Notes under the pieces: generated by a model | Told to the model about the DNA's origin: nothing | Database searches by the model: none | Seen by the model: the letters and a program-made list of their open reading frames with translations, nothing else | Shown here: in pieces, positions 1 to 5,199 of the stretch | Layout of the letters: every line of letters begins with the position of its first letter | Numbering within the stretch: the stretch's first letter is position 1 | NCBI GenBank assembly: GCA_965364735.1 | Contig: CBDTYW010000227.1 | Coordinates: 1-6,096, forward strand | Reading direction: 5' to 3' | DNA: 6,096 nucleotides | Origin: CBDTYW01 sp965364735 | GTDB lineage: Bacteria; Actinomycetota; Nitriliruptoria; Nitriliruptorales; Nitriliruptoraceae | Program-made: the position numbers and the translations under genes

Positions 1-1
1 C

Positions 2-589
2 GCACGGCTCGCCGAGACGCTCCTGCCCCTGATCTCCGACGACGCCGACGAGGCGATCGAGATCGCCACCGACGTCCTCCGCGGCTTCGGCAGCCGCTAC
101 GCCGAACGCTGGCTCGACGGGATGCGCGCCAAGCTCGGCCTCACCGATGCCGGTGTCGGCGACCAGCAGCTCGCGGACGACCTCCTCGATCTCATGGACG
201 CAGGCGGAGCGGACTGGACCAGCACCTTCCGCGCGCTCGCCGAGGCTGCCCGAGGTGACGACGCGTCGCTGCGCGTCGTTCTCGCGAGCGACGGCGTCGA
301 GCGGATCGCTGCCGTCACGGCGTGGCTCGACCGCTGGCGCTCCCGACTCGACGGACGCGGCGGTGACTCGGTGGCGGCGTCCATGGACGCGGTCAACCCC
401 GTCCACATCCCACGCAACCACCTCGTGGAGGAAGCCCTCGACGCCGCGACCGCAGGCGACGTCACGCCCTTCCACGAGCTGTTGGCGGTCGTGACGCGTC
501 CGTATGAGGTCGGCGACGCGGACCCACGCTTCGCCCTGCCGGCACCCGCAGGGTTCACCGACGGCTTCCGGACGTTCTGCGGGACCTGA
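2..589 (+). CDS. selO: SelO/YdiU family protein adenylyltransferase, C-terminal part (5' end outside window)
   Basis: The frame is open from the window edge to TGA at 587-589 and gives 195 residues, roughly the last 40% of a family usually near 480 aa. Family recognition rests on the C-terminal signature: NPVHIPRNHLVEEAL (visible residues 132-146), a gD..pFheLL..v..PYE segment (about 152-169) and the ending TFCGT. SelO has a pseudokinase fold and transfers AMP from ATP to Ser/Thr/Tyr hydroxyls of proteins, with a role linked to redox stress. The catalytic lobe lies upstream of the window, so activity cannot be judged. The Cys third from the end (C193) sits exactly where E. coli SelO has its C-terminal regulatory cysteine, and where eukaryotic homologues carry selenocysteine near the end. 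An internal ATG at 122 lies in mid-domain and is not the start. The gene converges with the next one, 3 bp away. Confidence 0.92.
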   Translation, partial: ARLAETLLPLISDDADEAIEIATDVLRGFGSRYAERWLDGMRAKLGLTDAGVGDQQLADDLLDLMDAGGADWTSTFRALAEAARGDDASLRVVLASDGVERIAAVTAWLDRWRSRLDGRGGDSVAASMDAVNPVHIPRNHLVEEALDAATAGDVTPFHELLAVVTRPYEVGDADPRFALPAPAGFTDGFRTFCGT

Positions 590-601
590 CCCTCAGCCCG
601 C
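579..601. terminator. Bidirectional hairpin containing both convergent stop codons
   Basis: GCGGG (579-583) pairs with CCCGC (597-601). Inside it, after a 2-nt bulge (AC, 584-585), CTGA (586-589) pairs with TCAG (593-596) around a 3-nt CCC loop. That gives nine pairs in 23 nt. The TGA of selO and the TGA of the MazG-like gene (read as TCA on the plus strand) both lie in the stem. Two facing TGA codons always make a 3-bp dyad, so the informative part is the added C-G pair and the five outer GC pairs. No T-tract follows on either strand. A shared terminator for both genes is inferred from position and fold alone. Confidence 0.45.
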
Positions 602-964
602 GTCGAGGTCGAGACCCGCCGGGATGTCGGCGCGTCCGCGGACAGCCTCCGCGGGGAAGCGCAGGTCGTTGCGGTCCATCTTCTCCATCGACGCCTCGGC
701 GAGGTCGATGCCGAGGATGTCCGCGAGTCTGACGAGGTAGTTGAAGACGTCGGCGAGCTCGTCGCGGACGTCCTCCGCCCGCTCGCCCTCCATGACGACC
801 GCTGCCTGCGCTGGGGTCAACCACTGGAAGATCTCAGTCAGCTCACCGACCTCGCCGGACAGCGCCATGACGAGGTTCTTCGGGGTGTGGAAGCGACCCC
901 AGTCGCGCGCGTCCGAGAACGCTCGCATGCGTTCGGTGACCCGCTCGATGCCGTCCGTCGTCAT
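593..964 (-). CDS. MazG-like nucleotide pyrophosphohydrolase (dCTPP1/RS21-C6 type)
   Basis: A 123-aa all-alpha MazG-superfamily protein. Such enzymes hydrolyse (d)NTPs to the monophosphate plus pyrophosphate and are thought to remove non-canonical or excess nucleotides in the cytoplasm. Visible motifs are the first metal-binding EVGE (E38, E41, with E44 after it), the second helix DELADVFNYLVRLAD (68-82, E69 and D72 as ExxD), and the C-terminal KMDRNDLRFP (95-104). That order and the short length match the dCTPP1-like branch rather than the long two-domain MazG. The substrate is not readable from sequence. The start is ATG at 962-964, preceded by GGAGG at 7 nt. The same frame stays open far upstream, but only as antisense to the SEC-C gene, and the extension is low-complexity Ser/Arg sequence. 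It is divergent from the SEC-C gene and convergent with selO. Confidence 0.88.
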   Translation of the reverse strand: MTTDGIERVTERMRAFSDARDWGRFHTPKNLVMALSGEVGELTEIFQWLTPAQAAVVMEGERAEDVRDELADVFNYLVRLADILGIDLAEASMEKMDRNDLRFPAEAVRGRADIPAGLDLDAG

Positions 965-971
965 GCTCCAC

Positions 972-976
972 CCTCC
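972..976 (-). promoter_or_regulatory. Ribosome binding site that fixes the start of the MazG-like gene
   Basis: On the minus strand GGAGG lies 7 nt before ATG (962-964). It separates the real start from the much longer open frame upstream. Confidence 0.7.
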
Positions 977-1004
977 GCGCACACCCGGTCGGGAGCGCGC
1001 GATG

Positions 1005-1014
1005 AACCTAGACT
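1005..1014. promoter_or_regulatory. Overlapping divergent -10 boxes (candidate bidirectional promoter)
   Basis: The plus strand reads AACCTAGACT. TAGACT (1009-1014) is a TANNNT box pointing at the SEC-C gene. The reverse complement TAGGTT (1010 down to 1005) is a TANNNT box pointing at the MazG-like gene. Both share the TA at 1009-1010. Predicted start sites are near 1021 (plus) and 998 (minus), giving leaders of about 38 and 33 nt, each followed by a good ribosome binding site. Neither direction has a convincing -35 hexamer; the best is GCGACC (1033-1028) on the minus strand. Overlapping symmetrical -10 elements are a known bidirectional promoter layout. TANNNT is common by chance, so confidence is limited. 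Confidence 0.4.
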
Positions 1015-1048
1015 GCGCGGACGGACTGGTCGCAGTCCGTCGGCGCAG
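1013..1048. promoter_or_regulatory. Long near-perfect dyad in the divergent intergenic region (operator or 5'-leader hairpin)
   Basis: CTGCGCGGACGGACTG (1013-1028) is the reverse complement of CAGTCCGTCGGCGCAG (1033-1048) except for one G-G mismatch (1019/1042). Fifteen of 16 positions pair around a 4-nt GTCG centre. The inner ten-odd positions (1020-1041) are perfect. The dyad begins in the plus-strand -10 candidate, covers the predicted plus-strand start, and ends on the first two bases of the SEC-C ribosome binding site (AGGGGG, 1047-1052). It also covers the -35 zone of the minus-strand promoter. A terminator role is unlikely because no gene on either strand ends here. It may be an operator for a dimeric regulator, or an RNA stem in the leader that affects translation or stability. 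Confidence 0.6.
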
Positions 1049-1052
1049 GGGG
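1047..1052 (+). promoter_or_regulatory. Ribosome binding site of the SEC-C gene
   Basis: AGGGGG lies 6 nt before ATG at 1059-1061 and selects that start over upstream in-frame ATGs. Its first two bases pair in the dyad at 1013-1048, so folding of the leader could limit ribosome access. Confidence 0.6.
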
Positions 1053-1058
1053 ACATGC

Positions 1059-2153
1059 ATGGCGGTCACGGTTCGGTTCCAGCGTGCGGTGGACGAGGCG
1101 CTCGACGCGGACAGCGGGCTCGAGGATGACCTCGCGATCGCGAGTTTGAGAGAGGCGCTCGAGCTGGTCGGCACCGATGACGAGGTGTACTCAGCACCTC
1201 GTCTGGAGCGGGCGCTGGTGGAGCGGCTCCGCGCCGTGGGAGAGCTCGACCAGGCGCTGGTTGTCGTGCGGACGTTGCGCTCCCGCGAGCAGACGCCGAC
1301 ACCTCGCTTGCTGGCGCTCGAGGCCGCGCTGGCGCTGCAGACCGGCGAGCCCGAGGTCAGCGCCACGCTGGCGGCACAGTTCGTCAGCACCTTCACGGAC
1401 CTGCCGATGCTCGGCGGCCTGCTGTCCGACGCCCAGCTCGATCGCGGCGACGAGGAGTCCGCGCTCGTCTGGGCCCGGCGCGCGATGAACGGCCTGCTCA
1501 AGGCGGAGGCGCAGGACATCGACGAGGCTGGACTCCTGGCGCTCGGGGTGTGGGAGCGGCTCCGGATCGTGCGGGACGCCGATGACCTCGAGGCCCATGA
1601 CGCGCTGAGCGCCCACGTCGCCGACCACGTGGCCGCGGCGCTCCAGGACAGCATCGACGAGCTCTCGGCCGAGAACGCGAAGCTTCGACGTCGGATGCAG
1701 CGCGACCTCCGCGAGCACATGCCGGACCTCCTCCGCACCCTGCCGTCGGCGAAGCCCGACCCGGCCCTCGCCGGGATCCCCGTCAACCTCGACGCCGACA
1801 TCGAAGGCGAGGACCACGGCGACTACTGGTGCATGGACTGTGACAAGGCCGCGGGGATCGTCCCGTGGATGCCGGCCGACCAGTACGCGCTCGCCCAGCC
1901 GAAGCTGGCAGAGACCGCCGAGGCCGACGGCGAGTCCTACGCCGAGTACGTGGTCGCGCTGCAGCGGACGATGCTGGCGCGACGGCGTGAGGGCGGCGGC
2001 CGCATGGTGCAGGTGGTCCTGGAGGTCGTGCGGGGCGAGAGCGAGCTGCGCAAGGTCGCCGAGGTGGTCTGGCCCCCGGGCCGCAACGACGCCTGCTGGT
2101 GTGGCAGCGGGCGCAAGTACAAGAGGTGCTGCGAGCTGGTGCGCGCAGTCTGA
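1059..2153 (+). CDS. TPR-like protein with C-terminal SEC-C zinc-binding motif
   Basis: A 364-aa soluble protein of unknown specific function. Residues about 45-145 form TPR-like helix pairs, for example ALVERLRAVGELDQALVVVR (52-71), LLALEAALALQTGEPE (84-99) and a GGLLSDAQLDRGDEESALVWARRA segment (119-142). About 195-220 is charged and coiled-coil-like. DYWCMDCDKA (255-264) carries a CxxC pair (C258, C261). The C-terminus holds the SEC-C motif: C346-x-C348-x8-C357-C358, with GSGRKYKRCC at 349-358. This is the small zinc knuckle first known from the tail of SecA, where it binds SecB and ribosomes, and it is also found at the end of many unrelated proteins. The start at 1059 is chosen for its ribosome binding site. 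In-frame ATGs further left (from 741) overlap the MazG-like gene or the promoter region. It has no signal peptide. Converges with the PhoU gene, 4 bp away. A protein-binding adaptor role is inference. Confidence 0.82.
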   Translation: MAVTVRFQRAVDEALDADSGLEDDLAIASLREALELVGTDDEVYSAPRLERALVERLRAVGELDQALVVVRTLRSREQTPTPRLLALEAALALQTGEPEVSATLAAQFVSTFTDLPMLGGLLSDAQLDRGDEESALVWARRAMNGLLKAEAQDIDEAGLLALGVWERLRIVRDADDLEAHDALSAHVADHVAAALQDSIDELSAENAKLRRRMQRDLREHMPDLLRTLPSAKPDPALAGIPVNLDADIEGEDHGDYWCMDCDKAAGIVPWMPADQYALAQPKLAETAEADGESYAEYVVALQRTMLARRREGGGRMVQVVLEVVRGESELRKVAEVVWPPGRNDACWCGSGRKYKRCCELVRAV

Positions 2154-2161
2154 CCGATCAG
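2150..2161. terminator. Weak hairpin over the second convergent stop pair
   Basis: CTGA (2150-2153) pairs with TCAG (2158-2161) around CCGA; outward, only G-T pairs follow (2149/2162, 2148/2163). Most of this dyad is just two facing TGA stops. Any terminator for the SEC-C or PhoU gene must lie here or inside the opposite gene, because only 4 bp separate them. Confidence 0.18.
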
Positions 2162-2832
2162 GTCTCGCTGCCCTCGCTGCCGTCCGGGCTGTAGTCGATG
2201 AGGTCGAGCGGCTGGATGACGCCGGCGACGACACCTTCGAGGTTCGCGACGATGCGCTTCAGGTAGCGGTAGAGCAGCGCCCGCGGCACGCCGAACGCGG
2301 CCGTGTCGTCCGAACGGACGAGACCACGGATGATCTCGTCGTGCTCCGTCTGGATCTGACGCGAGCGCTCAAGGAACGCCGGTGCGCGGTCGGTGTCCTC
2401 GCTGCGGAAGATCTCGGCGGCGAGCCCGATCATGTCGGAGATCTCGATGCGCTCGGCGTTCAGCTGAGCGCGGTCCGAGCCGGTCGACAGGTCCACGCCG
2501 TAGGTGGTGAGGTCGTGGATGTTCTTGGCGTTGTCACCGATCCGCTCGACCTTGCGGCTCACCATCAGCACGATCAGCACGCCGGTGATGTCGCTGGTCC
2601 CGTGGACGCTGGTGTGGACGATCAGCTCCCGACGAACCTCCTGCTCGAGCGCGTTGATGAGCCGATCAGTCCGATAGACGTCCGAGCTCACGAGGTCGCT
2701 TTCGCTGCCGGTGAGCAGCGACGTCATGGCGAGGTCAAAGACGTGCCGGGCGTGACCCAGCATCTCCGCGACGTGACCGATCATCGTGTCCAGACTCGGA
2801 CCCGTCGGCTTCTTGAACGCTTCGAACACCAT
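2158..2832 (-). CDS. PhoU-like protein paired with a Na+/phosphate cotransporter
   Basis: A 224-aa helical protein with the PhoU-domain layout of two three-helix bundles. The first bundle has DVYRTDRLINALEQEVRREL (51-70) followed by the metal-binding motif KVERIGDNAKNIHDL (94-108), with E96 and D100 as the ExxxD pair. At the matching place in the second bundle, RYLKRIVANLEGVVAG (189-204), K192 and A196 replace Glu and Asp, so the second metal site appears lost. PhoU proteins control phosphate uptake and Pho-regulon signalling at the membrane. The gene lies 66 bp after the Na+/Pi transporter, so it more likely gates or senses that transporter than a PstSCAB system, none of which is visible. 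The start is ATG at 2830-2832 with GGAAGG 9 nt upstream. The tail after about 212 is acidic and Ser/Gly-rich. Confidence 0.85.
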   Translation of the reverse strand: MVFEAFKKPTGPSLDTMIGHVAEMLGHARHVFDLAMTSLLTGSESDLVSSDVYRTDRLINALEQEVRRELIVHTSVHGTSDITGVLIVLMVSRKVERIGDNAKNIHDLTTYGVDLSTGSDRAQLNAERIEISDMIGLAAEIFRSEDTDRAPAFLERSRQIQTEHDEIIRGLVRSDDTAAFGVPRALLYRYLKRIVANLEGVVAGVIQPLDLIDYSPDGSEGSET

Positions 2833-2898
2833 GATCTCAGACCTTCCGCTGCAGGTTTCGCTCGTGCCAGCATCGCATGCCAGCTGCGTGCGCGCGCA
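2833..2898. other. 66-bp spacer between transporter and PhoU genes
   Basis: It holds an exact direct heptamer repeat TGCCAGC (2865-2871 and 2878-2884, 13 bp apart), the hexamer palindrome GCATGC (2875-2880) and the perfect 10-bp palindrome TGCGCGCGCA (2889-2898) directly beside the transporter stop. No clear -10 box is seen, so the two genes are probably co-transcribed. The repeats may be binding or processing sites, or chance in GC-rich DNA. Confidence 0.3.
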
Positions 2899-4026
2899 TC
2901 ATCCGAACACCACGACGCCAACGAGCGGCAGGACGACGAACGACCCGATGATGTAGGTCGGCAGCAATCTGCGATCCTTGGAGACCATCTCCGCGAAGCC
3001 CGATGCGAGCGAGACCGGGATCTTGCGGAACACCGGGATGCCGTAGAAGATCGCGATGCCGACGACGTTGAAGAGCACGTGGACGATCGCGATCGTGAGC
3101 GCTTCCGGCCGGTCGGTGGCCAGCGACGCGAGCAGCGCGGTCACCGTCGTGCCGACGTTCGCGCCGAGCGTGATCGGGTAGACGCTCTCGAGCCGGATGA
3201 TCCCCGCCGCGGCGATCGGGACCAACACGGACGTCGTGATCGACGACGACTGGACCGCCACGGTCGCGACGATGCCGATGAGGATCGCGATCGCGCCACC
3301 GCCGGAGCTCAGCACCTCGTTGATCCGAGCCTCGAACTGATCGGCCACCAGCGCCTTCATGTTCGACGTGATGTAGCCGAGCGCCACGAAGATGCCGACG
3401 AGGCCCAGGACGATCAGGATCACGCCGAACGCGGTCCCGGCGACTCCGAGGGACTCGATGTTCTCCGCGACGAAGTTGACCGGCGCCTTGACCGCTTCCT
3501 TGATCGGGCTCTTGAACTTCGTACCGTCCTGGCCCACGAGCACGGTGGAGATCGCGTCCGCCGACGACGCGAGGAAGCCGGTCGCGAGCTCCACCGGGAG
3601 CAGGACGATCACCGCGAGGACGTTGAAGAAGTCATGCACGGTCGCCGCTCCGACGGCGCGCTTGAACTCGATGGGACGTCGGATGGAGCCGACCGATGCG
3701 AGGCTGTTCGTGACGCTCGTGCCGATGTTGGCGCCCATGATCATGGGAACCGCGTCTCCGACGCCGACGACCCCGGTCGCCACGAGACCGACGATGGTCG
3801 AGGTCGTGACCGAAGACGACTGGACGAGGACGGTCGCGAGGATGCCGACGAACAACCCGGCCAGCGGGTTGCTGACGCGGCTGAACAACGCGGCCTGCGC
3901 ATCCTCACCGAGGGCTTCGATGCCCTCTGAGAGCAGCCCCACCCCGGCGAGGAAGAGGTAGAGCAGCCCCACGACGAGAACTGCTCGGACCCATGACGGG
4001 ACGGCGGCGGCGCGGGACTCGTTCAT
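2899..4026 (-). CDS. Na+/phosphate cotransporter family membrane protein (NaPi-II type)
   Basis: A 375-aa integral membrane protein of the Na_Pi_cotrans family, importing phosphate by Na+ symport across the cytoplasmic membrane. It shows the family's inverted-repeat signature: QSSSVTTS (69-76) followed by GANIGTSVTN (98-107), and again QSSSITTS (259-266) followed by GANVGTTVTA (288-297). Both motif pairs are offset by exactly 190 residues. A HDFFN (131-135) and HVLFN (316-320) pair also repeats. Hydrophobic segments lie at about 13-33, 55-70, 76-95, 126-150, 196-220, 244-260, 266-280, 308-332 and 355-374. The length fits the transporter part alone; the C-terminal PhoU domain found in YjbB/NptA-like homologues is absent and is supplied by the next gene. 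The start is ATG at 4024-4026. No ribosome binding site precedes it, but a -10 box does, suggesting a leaderless mRNA. Whether the substrate is really phosphate is inferred from the family and the PhoU neighbour. Confidence 0.9.
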   Translation of the reverse strand: MNESRAAAVPSWVRAVLVVGLLYLFLAGVGLLSEGIEALGEDAQAALFSRVSNPLAGLFVGILATVLVQSSSVTTSTIVGLVATGVVGVGDAVPMIMGANIGTSVTNSLASVGSIRRPIEFKRAVGAATVHDFFNVLAVIVLLPVELATGFLASSADAISTVLVGQDGTKFKSPIKEAVKAPVNFVAENIESLGVAGTAFGVILIVLGLVGIFVALGYITSNMKALVADQFEARINEVLSSGGGAIAILIGIVATVAVQSSSITTSVLVPIAAAGIIRLESVYPITLGANVGTTVTALLASLATDRPEALTIAIVHVLFNVVGIAIFYGIPVFRKIPVSLASGFAEMVSKDRRLLPTYIIGSFVVLPLVGVVVFG

Positions 4027-4033
4027 GGCGCGG

Positions 4034-4039
4034 ACGTTA
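4034..4039 (-). promoter_or_regulatory. Candidate leaderless promoter of the Na+/Pi transporter
   Basis: On the minus strand TAACGT fits TANNNT and ends 7 nt before the ATG at 4026-4024, which would put the transcription start on the start codon. The sequence just upstream of the ATG (TAACGTCCGCGCC) has no Shine-Dalgarno-like run. Leaderless genes with this spacing are common in actinobacteria. No -35 hexamer is recognisable 16-18 bp upstream. Confidence 0.42.
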
Positions 4040-4103
4040 GCCGCTCGGGGGTCACCGCACGGCGTCGACGGGTCGGGTCATGCCACACATCGACCCTTCG
4101 CAG

Positions 4104-4124
4104 CAGACCGCCTTGCCGCGGCTG
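4104..4124 (-). terminator. Hairpin just after the oxidoreductase stop
   Basis: CAG (4104-4106) pairs with CTG (4122-4124), and CCGC (4108-4111) with GCGG (4118-4121), with a single bulged A at 4107 and a 6-nt loop. It starts 4 nt past the oxidoreductase stop codon on the minus strand. There is no T-tract. If it works as a terminator, it separates the oxidoreductase from the phosphate genes. The rest of 4027-4128 holds only the transporter promoter candidate. Confidence 0.35.
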
Positions 4125-4128
4125 AGCG

Positions 4129-5127
4129 TCACAGGGCAACCATGTTCTTGCCGAGATGTCCACCCGTGAACAGGCGCTGGAACGCGGCAGGGACCTGGTC
4201 GAAGCCCTGCACGACGTCGGTCGGCAGCTTCACGACGCCGGCCTCAGCCCACGCGTTGAGCTGCATCATCGCCTCGCCGTACTTCTTCACGTAGTCGAAG
4301 ATCAGGAAGCCCTGGAGGATCCCGCGCTTGGAGATGAGCGCCGAGTAGTTCGCTGGACCGCGGGCGTTCCCGGTGTCGTACGTGGAGATCGCGCCGCAGA
4401 GCGCGATGCGGCCGTGGATGTTGAGCAGGTCGATCGCGATCTCGAGGATCTCACCACCGACGTTGTCGAAGAAGACCTCGACACCGTCCGGACATGCCTC
4501 GCGGACGGCGCGCCGGAAGCCGTCAGCCTTGTAGTTGATCGCCGCGTCGTAGCCGTAGTCATCGACGAGCATCTGGCACTTCTCGTCCGTGCCGGCCGTT
4601 CCGACGACGCGGCAGCCGAGCTCCTTGGCGATCTGGCCGACCACGAGACCGGTCGCGCCGGCCGCTCCGCTGACGAGGACGGTGTCGCCGGCCTTGGGAT
4701 GGCCGACGTCGATGAGCCCGAAGTAGGCAGCGAGCCCGGACGGCCCGAACAGCGCGATGGCACGCTCCGGGTCCGTGCCCGCGGGAAGCAGCTGGACAGC
4801 GCGGGCGCCCGAGTCCACGACCGCGAACTCCTGCCAGCCGGTGATCCCGGAGACGAGGGCACCGACGGGGTAGCTCTCGTTCTTCGAAGCGATGACCTCA
4901 CCGACGCCGAGCGAGCGGATGACCTCGCCGATCTCGATCTTGGGGAGGTACGTGTCGTACTGGATCCAGCCACGGATCGTGGGGTCCATCGACAGATGGC
5001 TGACCTTGACGAGCGCCTGTCCGTCAGCGATCTCCGGGACCTCGACCTCACCGAGCGCGAAGTGCTCCTCGCTGACAGGGCCGGACGGTCGCTCCGCGAG
5101 CGTCCACTGACGGTTCATCTGCACCAT
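4129..5127 (-). CDS. NADP-dependent medium-chain oxidoreductase, CurA/prostaglandin reductase-like
   Basis: A 332-aa zinc-independent member of the MDR superfamily, resembling E. coli CurA (YncB) and PTGR/LTB4 dehydrogenase enzymes that use NADPH to reduce the C=C bond of alpha,beta-unsaturated ketones or aldehydes. Order of features: N-terminal RQWTLAERPSGPV (6-18), the catalytic-domain LSMDPTIRGW (45-54), GITGWQEF (94-101), the Rossmann loop SGAAGATG (153-160), AGTDEKCQ (178-185) with K183 where NADP-preferring relatives bind the 2'-phosphate, DNVGG (221-225), and the C-terminal LFTGGHLGKNMV (319-330). No structural-zinc cysteine cluster is seen. ATG at 5125-5127 is preferred because AGG lies 7 nt upstream; the second ATG, three codons in (5116-5118), also fits the family and has no such site. 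The physiological substrate is unknown; detoxification of reactive carbonyls is the usual guess. Confidence 0.88.
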   Translation of the reverse strand: MVQMNRQWTLAERPSGPVSEEHFALGEVEVPEIADGQALVKVSHLSMDPTIRGWIQYDTYLPKIEIGEVIRSLGVGEVIASKNESYPVGALVSGITGWQEFAVVDSGARAVQLLPAGTDPERAIALFGPSGLAAYFGLIDVGHPKAGDTVLVSGAAGATGLVVGQIAKELGCRVVGTAGTDEKCQMLVDDYGYDAAINYKADGFRRAVREACPDGVEVFFDNVGGEILEIAIDLLNIHGRIALCGAISTYDTGNARGPANYSALISKRGILQGFLIFDYVKKYGEAMMQLNAWAEAGVVKLPTDVVQGFDQVPAAFQRLFTGGHLGKNMVAL

Positions 5128-5157
5128 GCGCTGACCTGTGGTCCGGGGTTTGCCTCG

Positions 5158-5163
5158 ACGCTA
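5158..5163 (-). promoter_or_regulatory. Weak -10 candidate for the oxidoreductase gene
   Basis: On the minus strand TAGCGT fits TANNNT and would start transcription near 5151, a leader of about 24 nt. No -35 is seen. A small C4/G4 hairpin (5167-5177, loop TTC) lies just upstream, inside the expected promoter spacer. Confidence 0.25.
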
Positions 5164-5199
5164 CATCCCCTTCGGGGCCGTGGCTGACGGAGGTGCGAC

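Noticed and set aside
1013..1048. The dyad as a rho-independent terminator
   Set aside because: Both flanking genes start here and none ends here, and no T-tract follows either arm.
741..1058. An N-terminal extension of the SEC-C protein
   Set aside because: It would overlap the MazG-like gene and the divergent promoter region and translates to low-complexity sequence. ATG at 1059 has AGGGGG 6 nt upstream.
593..1801. A 402-residue version of the MazG-like protein
   Set aside because: The extra N-terminal 279 residues are Ser/Arg-rich antisense of the SEC-C gene. The short form has a good ribosome binding site and full family length.
1840..3930. A 696-codon open frame on the plus strand opposite the PhoU and transporter genes
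   Set aside because: The product is Arg/Asp-rich low-complexity sequence with no domain, while the opposite strand encodes two clear families. Long antisense frames are expected in GC-rich genes.
4050..4080. Possible PhoP (Pho box) sites upstream of the transporter: GGTCACC and GGGTCATG
   Set aside because: They resemble the GTTCACC unit, but the two copies are about 25 bp apart instead of 11 bp direct repeats, and each has mismatches.
4070..4096. Hairpin GGGTCG/CGACCC downstream of the oxidoreductase
   Set aside because: Only 6 pairs with a 15-nt loop. The hairpin at 4104-4124 is tighter and closer to the stop codon.
5167..5177. CCCCTTCGGGG as a terminator
   Set aside because: Four pairs with a 3-nt loop is too small, there is no T-tract, and a much stronger inverted repeat lies at 5200-5226.
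4156..5187. A 343-codon plus-strand frame opposite the oxidoreductase
   Set aside because: Composition is Asp/Arg/Val/Leu-rich without motifs, and the opposite strand carries an unmistakable MDR enzyme.
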